Shown piece after piece: positions 44,467 through 56,530 of a DNA stretch of 64,000 nucleotides. The stretch's first letter is position 1. Each line of letters opens with the position of its first letter. The position numbers and the translations under genes are program-made. The notes under the pieces are model-generated. The model was not told the origin of the DNA and searched no databases. It worked only from the letters and a program-made list of their open reading frames with translations. Source of the stretch: Calcarisporiella thermophila CBS 279.70 (taxonomy: Eukaryota > Calcarisporiellomycota); contig NW_027192214.1 in the NCBI RefSeq assembly GCF_041956535.1, positions 402,974 through 466,973 of the forward strand. The letters are read 5' to 3'.

Positions 44467-46028
44467 ATGTCGAGGTCGACAGCAATTCAGCCCAAGAAAG
44501 CAAAGGATTCCAATGGGCATTTACCAAAAGCTAAGAAAACGGGCACATCTCCTCGGGAAGGAAAGCCATGGCCACCGAATGCATTCATGAAATTCATAAT
44601 TGAGAATCAAATCCGTGCGTGTCGTCACTTATCATCGGCGCTTTTTGCCCTCCATTACTTATCTCTTGTTCCTGTTTAATTTTTTTTCTTTAAGGTCTTC
44701 CGCTCGTCTTTACCAGCTTCCTTCTACTTATCCGACTGGCAGGTTTCACAGTCGCCGATAAATTCTTCTTCCTTTCTTATTTCGATGCACAGACGGGACT
44801 CTATAGTAAGGGCGTAGATGATGCGTATTTTGCCTTGTTCTGGGTGGCTGCCTTCACGTTTTTACGCGCTGCAGTGATGCGCTTTGTGCTAGACCCCCTT
44901 GGTCGCCGTATGGGCATCAACAAGGCACGCAATCTCACAAGATTTGCAGAGCAAGGGTGGACGTTTATTTATTATGCGAGCTTTTGGTCCTTAGGGATGG
45001 TTAGTTGTCTATACGAGGCGCTACTTATGCCCAATATTCTTTCAATCCATACCTCTAACCCCTCCCCCATTCTTTCAATCCTCTCCTATGCTATTAGTAT
45101 ATAATGTATCATTCCCCGTACTGGCTCGACATGCGCCATTTCTGGATTGACTACCCCCATGAACGCTTCACACCGATTTTCAAAAGCTACTATCTCGTCC
45201 AGCTCGCTTTCTGGATCCAACAGATATGCGTGCTACATATGGAGAAGCCGCGCAAAGATCATAATGCAATGCTGATGCATCACCTAGTCACTTGCACGCT
45301 CATCATTGGTAGCTACATCATCAATTTTACCAGGATTGGAAACGCAGTGCTGTGCGTGATGGACTTTGCAGACATCTTGCTTCCGGTACTACCTTTTTTC
45401 CACTTCTATTCTGTGGATCTCGCTTCCATCTAACAGCCTGTCCCACTGGTATTTTTTAACAATAGCTGGCGAAAATTTTAAAATACCTCAAGCTGCAGGC
45501 AATCTGCGATTTCTTTTTCGCCATGTTCGTCATTGCTTGGGTGGTGACTCGGCACATCTTCTTCCCTATGATTATCTATAATACTGCCGGTAACGCAATG
45601 AAGCTGCATACTTCTTGACTGGATGCAGTGCATTTGAAAACTAATTCTTTCCCTTTCTAGTTGATTCCGTGAAATACATCGAGCCCCTGTGGATGCCATC
45701 GGAAGGGAGATTTTTCACCCAGAACACCGTGTACTTCTTCCTCACGCTGTTTGCGATACTTCAGCTGCTGCTTCTCTTTTGGTTCTTCCTGATCTGCCGA
45801 GTGGTTTACTCCGTCGTGCGCGGTAATGCTGCCCATGACAATCGTAGCGACTCGGAGGGAGAGGAAGAGGAAGAAGCTACCTCAAAATCAACCCAGAAAA
45901 TCGGCTCGAATGGCCTTCATGCAAACGGCCACGCCAACGGAAAATTGGATGTGAACGGGACCTTAACCGGAAATGGTAGGATGAATGGGAACGGTAAAAT
46001 CAACGGAAAAACAAAACGTAGAATATAA
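44467..46028 (+). CDS. LAG1: Ceramide synthase (Lag1/Lac1, TLC domain)
   Basis: Five exons (44467-44614, 44695-44999, 45098-45385, 45466-45589, 45661-46028) give 410 residues. It N-acylates sphingoid bases with acyl-CoA in the ER membrane. Seen: several hydrophobic spans; the Lag1 motif in exon 3 with catalytic histidines in KDHNAMLMHHLVTC (about 205-218); and VMDFADILLP continuing over a splice to LAKILKYL. The C-terminal tail has an acidic SDSEGEEEEE cluster, a CK2-type phosphorylation site as known for yeast Lag1, then an N/G-rich stretch with repeated NGN, NGK and ANG units. The start is the first ATG after a pyrimidine-rich leader. The gene symbol is given for the family; LAG1 and LAC1 cannot be told apart here. 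Confidence 0.93.
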
Positions 46029-46521
46029 CTCGAACATATCCCGTATATATACTCCCCCATTAGCGTATATATACCTTTCCATGTTTAACTTGTTTTCATT
46101 TTCTTTTCTCTTTTATTATCGATAATCCTCCCCCCCCGCTTTTAACCCTCATCCCAAAAAAACCTTATTTTTTTTTCCTTTCTAAAATGTATTAATTCAC
46201 AGTTTATGAATGCCTTTTTTTCAAAAAATGCTTGACACTTACTGAAATAATTTTATATTTCTGGAATATATCCGAGAATTTATAGCAATGGTGATTTCTT
46301 GACCAAAAAAAAAGACATATTACTAGAAAAAAAAAAAAGAAAACAGTAAAAAAAAAAATGAAGTGGGAAAAAGAAACCGAAGCCTTTTATCTAGAGAATT
46401 ATAAAGATATAAAGGTAGTATAAGATTATAATGAAAGTGATGGTTGCAGGGGGGGGGAGTAAAAGGAAAAGAAAAGAATAATAATTTCATTTATCCAATT
46501 TGGATAATAGTTGAGCTCCAA
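46029..46521. other. Convergent 3' spacer
   Basis: About 490 bp with C, A and G homopolymer runs (for example a run of 9 G near 46450). Both flanking genes end here. No gene. Confidence 0.5.
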
Positions 46522-49120
46522 CTAATGGCTCACCACCTTTTGTAGCTGGCTCCAGTCATCGCTTCTAGGTGATGCCATCTACAAAGACACAAGATAGAGT
46601 GATACGACGGTCATTCTGTGTCCAATTCTAAACACAAGCTGATAATGAACTCTTACCTCTCCAATATCGTACACGTATACATGCCCATCAGAAGATCCGA
46701 CGGCAGCCTTTCTTCCATCGCGATCCCAACTGAGCTTGTTCAAGGCTTTTCCGTTTCCAACCAGCGTGCTCACCACAGGCACTTCAATATCTGCTGTTAG
46801 GTTCCAAATATCGAAATTGCCACTTCCATCGACACTGCCGAAGAGTGCAGGATTAGTGGGCGACCACTTCGCATCATACACATAGTCACTGGCATGGTCA
46901 AACGAATACAGTGGTTGAATCGTGGTTAAACTGGTGGAGGGCTTAGAGACCGACTGTAATAATAAAAAAGGAGGAGCGGACATGAGCTCGTGGAGTGTAA
47001 CAAAAAAAAATCAATCAATAGTTACCTTTGCTCTCCAGAGTTTAATGGTCCAATCCACCGAACAAGTAATGAAGAGATCCGAAAAGTCCACAGGCCCAAA
47101 GAGGGGATGGAAATCAAGACTTGTAATGGTACCGTAGTGGCCGCGGTAGGTGTCATATTGGTTAATGCCCGCTTTGCTATGGGTATCAAGGGAATGAGAT
47201 AAAGTGGGTCTGGAAATGTATGCACAGGGAAAAAAAAGCAAAGAAAACTAACCTTCCTGCACGGTCATATCTATTTGCCTGATACACGTTGCCTTCCTCA
47301 GTTCCTACCCAAAAGGTTGTTGTTTCATTGTCTGGGAAACCGAAAGCGGTCACCGAAATCTCATCGGTCTTGCTGTGCGCCGGGTGTATCAGCTCAAGTG
47401 TTTCCTATAATTGCAACAACATTCCACATTAGGCCAAAAGCACTCTTAAATGCGCTCAAGTTTTTTCACCTGAGGTTGAGCGAGCATATCCAGCTGCCAC
47501 GAGCACACCAGTCCGTCCGTACTAGCTGTGATGAGATTGTGCGCATTCTGGGTTCCAACCATGGCCATGGAGTAGACTGGGTGTGTATGCCCTGATGCAG
47601 AGAGCGGTGTTTTCAGCACGGGCAGCGACTTAGCACGCGTATCCCATAACACAATTTGACCAGAGTAAGTGCCACCGATAATCAGATTGGGATGAAAGTG
47701 GGAGAACATTGTAGTGAGTACGTCCGACTGAACAAATAAAGAAAACAATGAGGATTATACATCACACGAGGTTTACATTGTCTTTGGAGAAAAAACTTAC
47801 CTGTGAGTGGAAAACAAACTCGGGGCGCTCCAGTAAATGCAAATTCCACACACACACGACTCCGTCCGGCTCGTTCACACTCATTTGGTTTTTGTTGTAC
47901 GAAGTCGCCACAAGCTCCGCGTACTGAATCAATTTTGAATTAAAGGCATGTCAACATGGCATAACATTGAAACAATAGTTGAATTTAGTGCTTCACCTTT
48001 GGTGACCATGAGACATCTGTTACGGATCGATTCTTGCTCCATTTGTCATCGAGAAAGGCACATACGGATTTCACCTTTTTGCCGAGTGATTCATCGCTAT
48101 AGCGCAGAGTAAAGATAGGGAAAAGGGGAGAGATCGTATTTGTGAGTGGGTTAAACTTGAACCACCATGTACTGCTGAGCATTTTACCTTTCCACGCTAT
48201 CGCTGACTGTATAGTCACGCATGAAGTCATATTTTTCATTTAATGCGCGTTCAATTAGTTTGGATGAATGATCGATAAAATCAATGAACTCATTCGAGGT
48301 GACAATAGCCCTCTTTTCCTCTTCCGACAACTCTACATAAAAGAAAGCGGCAAAATGTCATTACGTTTGGAAATAAGATCCGGGAAAACGGTTAATTCAA
48401 TACCTTTCAGCTCCTCTTTTTCCTCCTGTGATTGTTGCTTTAGCATTTCTTCCTCTAAGGCAGCTTGCCTAGCCTTCTCCTCTTGCTCTTTTTCTTCCAA
48501 TATCCGTTTCCGTATCTCTTCTTCACTCAATGCTTGAACATCAAAAGACCCCTCTTGTGTCTGAGCCTCTTTGTTATAGACGACACGTTCCTATGCAAAA
48601 AAAAAAATTACATCATCTAATTCAAGCTGCTTATTATATAAAGCAAAGAGACGGTAAATTACTTTCGGTGGAATATCAAAAATCATTATTCCAACTGATG
48701 TGAACTCTGGAATCTGCCGCAAAGGCGGAGTCGCGCTTCCATCCGATCCACCAAACGTTCTACCACCGTCCGTTGAGGTTCTCATATCTTGTGACGTTGC
48801 TGTCGTAGGAGTTGTGGGTGTAGATGATCGATCGCCAACAAGAGAATTGACAAGATCATATATTTCACGATGCTCGCTGGACGCACCACTTGCTTGCGCC
48901 GCGGGAGCCTAATGAAGGCGAGAATGGAAGTGGAATTAGGATTCATGAAAGTTTTGGATTTGGCGGAATGATCTGGGAATTAGGAGAGGAGGCAATCGAT
49001 ATTTACCGCGGTCTCCTTCTTAGTGTCCGTCATTTGCTTTGTTCTAATTTCTCGCGCACGACGCAGCTCTGCGAGCTTAAGTCGCTTCTTCTCTAATTCC
49101 TCCTTCCGCCGGTCACCCAT
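46522..49120 (-). CDS. Cytoplasmic dynein intermediate chain
   Basis: Eleven exons (49007-49120, 48663-48908, 48404-48590, 48188-48332, 47997-48096, 47801-47923, 47470-47727, 47253-47404, 47026-47176, 46657-46953, 46522-46578) give 609 residues. The chain scaffolds the dynein motor, binds dynactin and light chains, and serves nuclear migration and retrograde transport. The N-terminus [20 protein letters not shown] with ARE is the conserved coiled coil that binds p150-Glued. A serine/threonine-rich linker follows, then a charged helix ([16 protein letters not shown]). Six or seven WD-type repeats come next ([51 protein letters not shown]-like text). The last exon codes only 18 residues. Start confirmed by the family N-terminus. 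Confidence 0.94.
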
Positions 49121-49573
49121 ATCTCGTTCTAATTTATCGAAATGAGGAACACGATAGCTTCAGTAGGGTAAGTCCTGAATCGAATAAGAGCGAGTGTCGC
49201 TGTGCAAGATTGGAAAATGAAAAACTGCAGCGATGAGTAGTACACCTCCTATGAAATTGGATGTTTTACCGTGCAGAGCTGAAAAAACAGTTTATCGCGT
49301 TCGTACCTAATTGCTGCGACACAAGGCAAATATCCATGGTTGGATACTTGCGAATCCCCGTCTCCACTCATCCCAATTAGAACCGACGGAAGTCTCTTAT
49401 TATATTTGAGGATGACCAATTAGGGACATATAAACAATTTATTTGAGAATTGCGATATGAATATTATTTCAGAGGTGATTAATTATAAAAAACGCATCGA
49501 ATTGCCCTACGAACACTGATTTTACTTAAAGCAATAAAGCATGAATATGTTTATCCATTTCTTATAGCTTTCG
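49121..49573. other. Spacer: dynein chain promoter and 3' flank of the wall protein
   Basis: About 450 bp, no gene. Both neighbours are on the minus strand. Confidence 0.5.
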
Positions 49574-50287
49574 TCAAAAAATAATGGCAAGTAGAGGAAG
49601 AGCAGCCAAGATGTAGGCGGGACAGAGCTGTGATGCGCCGCTCTTAGCAGTCTGAGATGTCGATGCGTGCGTCGTGGCTCCACTTGCTGCCCCAGTGGAC
49701 GTTCCAGCCGGGGTCGATGGAGCTGGCTGCACGGGGCTCGCTGAGGTAGACGGGCCGGGCGCGCTGGAGGGGGGCGCAGCAGGTGCGCTAGAGGGAGGTG
49801 CAGCGGGCCCGGAGGGAGATGCAGGGGGCGCGGGGCCGCCGGCACCGGCGCCTTTGATTGTGAACTGTGTGCTATAGGCAACCTCGGGAGGATTTCCAAG
49901 CACAACCGCATAGCTATTTCCCTCTGGAAGATTGGGGGGGACAGTCCAAGTATACGACCCAGAAGCGCCATCAACATTTTCAGCAATAATGGCAACCTGC
50001 TGCAGGGCTCTTGGGTCACCGCCCATCAGCTTGATTGTCGTGGGTCCGGGCGCGCCATTAGTCCTAGAAAGTGAAAAGGAGGAATCCATGAGCATCAGGG
50101 GAACCATGAGAAAAGAGCGCGCCATGCAATAGAACTGGAGAGGAGCAGAAAAGGAGATGCCAGCCTACCAAACAATGAGCCCTTGGCCTCCAGCCTGCCA
50201 TTGTGTTCCAGTGATGGGTTGCGTGATAAATGGAACGGCAAAGGCGATTCCGAGCAGGGCGAACAATACCAGAAACTTGGAGAGCAT
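49574..50287 (-). CDS. Kre9/Knh1-like GPI-anchored cell wall protein
   Basis: Two exons (50169-50287, 49574-50063) give 202 residues. Features in order: signal peptide MLSKFLVLFALLGIAFA; then a Kre9/Knh1 N-terminal type beta-domain (PFITQPITGTQWQAGGQG, TNGAPGPTTIKL, SYTWTVPPNLPEGNSYAV); an S/T/A/P-rich stalk with SSAPAAPP repeats at about 115-170; and a C-terminal hydrophobic GPI signal (CPAYILAALPLLAIIF). Proteins like this are widespread in fungi, sit at the cell surface, and are linked to beta-1,6-glucan or general wall structure. The splice (GT at 50168) restores W-T-N-G in the beta-domain. Exact role unknown. Confidence 0.85.
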
Positions 50288-50931
50288 AATGGGTGCAAAA
50301 ATAAGAAATAGGCACTATGAAGGAAAGAAAGACGACACAGAACAATAAAGATAATAATATAATTAGATAATGACCGCAGGAAGAGTAAAGAGTGGGATGG
50401 AATTCGGATGGGGGATGACGAGGGTGAAGGTTTATAAGAGGAGAGAAAAAGGAAAAAGAGGGTGCATTTGAAAATTTTCTCTGGCATTTTTTCGATGGAC
50501 TTTTCCGGCAGGGGCATTCCTAACTTGGTCATATGGATTGTGCTCCGCTCTTTGCCGCCGCCCAAGATTGGGCCGCGCCGAATTGGACCACAAGAGAATG
50601 AAGCCTGTTTACGGTTTCCGCCTTTTATTAGCTGTGCGCATAAGCCCATGAAATATGTGATGATTTCACCAAGCTCCCGCTCTTTCCAATCATTTTTACT
50701 AAAATTAGTAAAGTTGGGAATATCGCAAGTATTTTCAAGGAAATATTATAGGTGTGGACGACAGCGCCCTCGCTTTCATATTGGGAAAGGAAAAAGAATT
50801 GTTTATTCAAGTGTGTGGGAGGAAGCCGAAGGAATTCATCTGGCCCTTGCCCATATGGCCTCTGTTAAATATCAGAATAATGGCAAAAAAAAACACAATA
50901 TATCCAAGCTCCCCGCAGAGCTACCTCCAGT
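50288..50931. other. Promoter of wall-protein gene and 3' flank of UGGT
   Basis: About 640 bp, no gene. It contains T/A-rich and GC-rich patches. Open frames here (for example 50462-51037 plus) are antisense or chance. Confidence 0.5.
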
Positions 50932-53900
50932 CTACAATTCATCCTTGGGTCGCGTGGCCCGCTCGTCCGGTTTCTCTCCCACCGTTTCTCCTTGTTTCAT
51001 CGCCCCATCCTCTCCAGCGCTCTCGCCGTTCTCTTGAGGAGCTTGGGACTGCTGTTGCGCTTGAAGTGCCACCCTCGAGACCTCCCTATCATACTCATCC
51101 CACTCGGGTATTAACCGCTTGGCTCGATCAAGCTTCGGCTCTTTGGTCATGGGATTGTTACACTATATTAGAAATAGAAGCAATTAGCCTCTCACGAAAA
51201 AAGCTCCATAAACACCCAAATACCAGGTCAATTGTCTTTGCTGTCTTCAAAGACTCGTCACTGCACCAAGTCTCGCACCATAACCAATCTTGTGGAAGCG
51301 AGAAGATCGGAACTTGGTGTTGCCTAAAGTATAAAAGAATAAAGAGTAAATCTATGTGTATATAAATTTTCGAAGCGCGCCTACATGTTATTTGGTAGAT
51401 CTTGGTCCAGATTCGAGAGTGAATGAGGATCTGCGCTCAGCATTTGGTACTGCCCTCGCAAGCGGTCGCCTGCAGCCAATTGGCGGAAGCGATTCAAATC
51501 CACGACATAGAGTGCGCTGCATGGAGACAGAGTAAATGAAGCAACCGAAAGAAATATATCCTGCTGCTCTTATACCTTACCTAATATGATATGGTTTCCC
51601 GGACAAGTGCTCCTTCCAGTATCCATGTTTCCAGAATCGGAAGCCTTCAATTTCCTTCCGATTGTCGCAAAAGGGTGTATAACCGTAGGGTGCACCCTTG
51701 AGATCCAGATCGACGAGTTCCTTGAGATCGGTACGGACAATCTAATATCGATACACACATATAACCCTTAAGCACTCCCCAAAAACAGTACAAAGTCGTC
51801 ATCATACCTGATCGGCGTCGACGAATATAACTTTCTCCAAATCCAAGGGGAATAGCACATCTAAGAACAAAATCTTATAGCCCCAGATGGTGCGCTGTTT
51901 CTCACGTTGCGCCCGCAACCAGGACGGCCATTTATAGGTGACCATCTCGTACTCGAAGCCATAGTGTTGAGCCATATGCGGGATAAAGTTTTTAAATGAG
52001 GGCGAGAGGAAGTTCTCAATGAACCAAAACTTGACTGTGCTCTTTGTGTGGCGCATCACACTCACGATCATGATGGAGAGGAAGCGTTCGTAAAGGTGGC
52101 CGGAGGCAACGGAGAAAATATTGATTTCCGTTTGATTCTTTGAGCCCGGAGCCTTTTGCTTTCCGCCGAAAATACTACAATGGCCGCCAAAATACATTGA
52201 GAAATCGCCAAACAGAAATAAGAATGCCAGATACTCTACCTCGATTTGATGGAATTCCACAATCCCGTATTGCCCTCCTCTTGGCCTTCCACTAGCAGTG
52301 GGTCGTGTTCGTGCCCAGGCCGTCTCCTCACACGGGGGTATATCGTTATTCCATCAAAGGACGTCAAGACAATCGAGTTCCCAATCTCGTCGACCCCCCG
52401 GCTCCTCCACCCCTCGCTCCCTGCACTCTCCAGCTCATACAGCTCTCTCGATCTCCCCTCCCGGAGTTCCAAATCCCAAACTCCTGGATTTGCCTTCAAT
52501 TGCATATATCCCAGATTGGCCATCACGATCGTATCGACCGTCCCCCCCAGCACGAATTGAAGGCCACGGGGCGGCATGTGCTTCGTCATGTCGCGACAGT
52601 GCCCCTCGACTAGAATATGCTTCAGTTCAAATGTCGCCTCAACCCCACGGCGACGGGATCTCCCATCGAGGGCATCCAGTTTAATATTGTCCAAGTCGTG
52701 GATGGAGGAGACGGGCATGACAAGCCACGCTCCCGGCACATCCATCCCCAGCGTGAAGAGCGGCTCCTCAGGAAGATTGGCAAAGTAGGCAGAGGGGGCT
52801 ATCGTATCGCCATTCTCGTCGAATTTAAGTTCCGAATCGAAAACATAGCGGAAAAAGCGAGTCAGAGGAAGCTCGGTGAGTGCCGGATTTGGGTTCAAGA
52901 ACACTTGGATATGCACTCCTTCGATCCGCGAAAGAGTCATGAGAAGCGTAGCCCATTTCTGGGCCGTTTCACTTAGGGGATCAATGAGGACTGCGACCTG
53001 GAACCATGCGTTATCGAGATCGCCTACGGAAAAAGCACTGTAAAATGCATTCAAAAATGAGCACATCTTTTCTCGAATCAAGGAATCCGAATAAAAATTA
53101 TATTACCTGTGAGCATCTCTGGCTACGGTGTAGGGGCGCTTTCTCCCCTCTTTCGCCTCCTCAAATAGTCCCACCGGGCGATCTTCAATCCCTGCTGCCA
53201 TCACAATTGAACTTATTTCGGCAATGAAGTCGGCGACAGAATACTCTGTAGCATCCATTTTTTTGATATCCAGGCTTTGAAGTGCATTTAGGATAGGCTC
53301 AATGCGCTTCTTGCGCTCAATCATATCTAGCAGACGGAAGTCATCCACGTGAAATGCTTCATTTAGGGGAATTGGCCCCACGATACGGCCATTAATGACA
53401 ATAGCTGAGGAATCAGATTTGGGATCGAGAATCGCATCTAGCAATTCTTGGTGGCCATCAACAGAGCTACCATCGGGGGTGGAAGGCTGGTGAAGTTGTT
53501 CTGACTGCATTACGAGTGCATCAGCATCATATTCAATTGCTTTTTCCAAAAGCTCCTTTGCTTCTTGTATGGTCGCCGCATCGCGTATTTTGGAGGCGAA
53601 TTTCTTCTTCTTTCCTTGGTGAGGTCGAGGGCGGTGCAACAGCGCTAATCGTAAGCCTTCTTGCGATTCTACAAATTGGATGGCCTCAAGTGCGAGTCTC
53701 TGTCCCTGTCGTGTTTCCAGATCCGTCACGACCCAGTACGTGGTATTGATCTTGTCTCCATCAGCGTTCACATTCGCCAAATATTTCACCCTGCGCATAG
53801 CATCCCTTAGTTGCGGTCGTAAGGCCAAGTCCAGCACAGCTAGCGGCTTGAATTCCCCTGCAAATATGTGTCTGTTTCTTCGGGGAAGGACGTGCGGCAT

Positions 53901-56147
53901 CGTTAAAAAGTACTCATAAACATCGGCGTCCTCCTTTACTTTCCCAATGTATATATTTTGCATCAAATTCTGCCTTTGTTCACCAATCATCTGCACCATC
54001 TGCTGTTGGTAGGCTTCATCCAACTCTAGAGGACGCCCGTTGACGAAGATAACTCCACGACCTCCGTGAAGGATACCAAGACGCTCCATATAAGCCCGGG
54101 CACGTTTAACACTGTCAGCATAAGCCTTATGCGAATAAACTTCCTCGAGAGTCAGGGACTTGCTAGTTTCTTTAGGCGTTTGATTCTTTGTAGCCGCCTC
54201 GAAAGCTTTTGGTAGCGCCACCTCCAACACGGTCGATGGGCTCTCTTTTTTAATTCGATGAAATTCGGACAAAAATTGCATCGCCACAGTGCGACCGTAG
54301 CTCTCAAGTAGATGGGTAAACACTTTCGCCATTTGAGTCGAGGACCCAGCATCGCTGTTGTCAACAATAGGGACCATTCCAAATCGTATGGGAATCCCTC
54401 GTTTGATCATCGTTTGGACATCGTCGACAATGGGCTCAAGATCTTCTGGTCGAGTCAAATCAACGACAAACAGAACGGAAAAGAGATTGCGGGCGATCAT
54501 ACTAAGTTGGCCCGGATACATTGGCCTAAATAGCTATAATAAGGAAGATAGAAACAGAGTCAACATAAAGACCGCCACATATGCGTTGGAGTTCACATAC
54601 TTCCATCAATGACGAGGGCCAATTTTTGTACCGTGCGTCCCGCTCCAAATCATTCCACCAAGTAATAACTCCTCCGCCCTCTGCTATATCTCTCACATCA
54701 AAAGCCTCTTCGTTGTCCGTTTCGCCCTGTCCATTCTGTGAATCAACAGCCGCTAACAAGTCGATTGCCCTCTTCGGCTCTACCCCTAGTGCTTTTAGAG
54801 CGGCCAAAGTTTTTCGCTCTTTCCTCATCACCTCCATTATTCCAAAAGGATCAATTCGCCCGGCTTCAAGCTTCACTCCATTCACCCAAAAGATATTTGC
54901 TCCAGCATAAAAGGCTCGGTGTTGATTCCACCCAATCTCCTCTCGTGTAGAACCATTCAAAGGTTGCTGAGCAAGCTTGTGTTGGTATTTGGGGAAATCC
55001 TGCGCGAGTTGAAGGAATGCCGAGAGGGGGTTGGGGGAGGAAACTATAAACGAAGTGGATTTTATTCCAAGATCCCGAATTTGCGCTGGAAGGAGTGGCT
55101 CGATGGTGGGACGACCAGTATCTTCAAAGAGGATATCCTGGGAGAGGGTGTCGTGGGCATGATCGGATGACTCCGAATGATCATCTTATTATAAAAGCAG
55201 CCTCAATATTTCAAGTTATGGAATCCTGTATACCGCTCTTATAATTTACCTGAATCCACCTTTCTGTCGTCGATCACCAGATAATCTGTTTTCTTAAGCG
55301 TTAACTCGACCCCATAGCCTTGTAGATAAAGCGTACCACTCGAGCGAGCGGGTTTGTAACGAAGGACGTAAGAAATCCCATTTTCTTTCACAAGTTTCAA
55401 AAGCCTTGTATGATACTCATGGAACTCCGGGGCTCGAATATCCGCGTATAAAATGACAACTTGACCGGACGCCTTGATTGTAGAAGGTTTTAGGATATGG
55501 TCGAATGGGAAGAGACGAGGAGAATGTCCCTCTCTAAGGCAAAATCGAGAAATGAAAAGTTACAGATAGGGACGACAAAGAACGAGTATTCAAATGTATA
55601 ACACATACTCTAAATTTTCGAGAATCATATTCTCTATTTTTTCGACTTCGCAAACTGCCTTTCCTCCTATTTCTGCCCAAACTCCGCAATCAACCTCGCG
55701 CTTAGTTGCATTGTAGTGATGGTACTGTGCTTGGATAAGAGGCGCGGACGTACGTAAAGACACAGAAAGTTTCAAGAGATCTAATGCTGTCGCATCAGTA
55801 ATGAACTGATATTCCTGAACCTTTTCAAGCACTGCTTGATATGTATTTTTCGGGGTGTTGCATTTTGCAAGCGTTGCTGGTTCTGTGAGAATGGACAAAA
55901 GCGGGAAAAAAGCTGTTGAATTCTCGGATGTTACGGATTCACTATCCAACAAGAGTTGCGTATACATCTCTATTAGACTAAGGATATTATTGAATAAATT
56001 GCCATGTAATTACATCAGCTCAAGGAGTAGATCGGAGCTCTTCCAAGATGCCTGAAGCCACGTTTGCACAGGAGGACTGGAGCCTCCTGAAGCAAAGAGG
56101 AAATGTTGGAAAATGAGGAGCAGCTGTAGGACCAGAAGACGTCTCAT
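50932..56147 (-). CDS. UDP-glucose:glycoprotein glucosyltransferase
   Basis: Eleven exons (56014-56147, 55609-55977, 55250-55533, 54601-55184, 53107-54533, 52240-53037, 51808-52174, 51581-51741, 51385-51516, 51224-51323, 50932-51162) give 1528 residues, the usual UGGT length. It re-glucosylates misfolded N-glycoproteins in the ER lumen so they re-enter the calnexin cycle. Seen: signal peptide [20 protein letters not shown]; thioredoxin-like and beta-sandwich regions, including [20 protein letters not shown]; and the GT24 catalytic domain starting [22 protein letters not shown] at about 1318-1321 is the metal-binding DxD-type site. The C-terminus continues through [16 protein letters not shown] and ends KDEL for ER retention. 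The first intron is only 36 nt. Start: first ATG, directly before the signal peptide. Confidence 0.96.
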
Positions 56148-56530
56148 CTTTCCTCCTAATGATCCTACTTCACATAATTCCTACACAGCGACGCGTAGTT
56201 ATATGTCGGATCAAAATGAATAGCTGCGCCTCGAAACTTTAAAATGATTACGAGAGAAGTAAAGACAAGAAGACATGCCAAAAGAAAATTAATATCACTG
56301 ATTTTTAAATTCCATGCTCTCTGCTAGTTCCTCTTTATTCTTCTTTTATTATATTCTATAACCATTCCCTCCTGGCATCCTATTAAAATGGTATAGGCCT
56401 TTAAAAGGATAGAATTATACTGAAAAATTCTTGTGACTATCAGTGTGACTGCTATTCTCCAACGCGGAAGATATTACCTATCCTCGCTTTTATTTTATGA
56501 GAGTCAGAAGGGTTCATTCGTTCCAATAAA
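56148..56530. promoter_or_regulatory. Divergent promoter between UGGT and COG4
   Basis: A 383-bp AT-rich gap between two outward-facing starts. A CACGCG/ACGCGT-like word near 56190 is seen, but no proven site. Both genes belong to the secretory pathway, so joint control is plausible. Confidence 0.5.
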
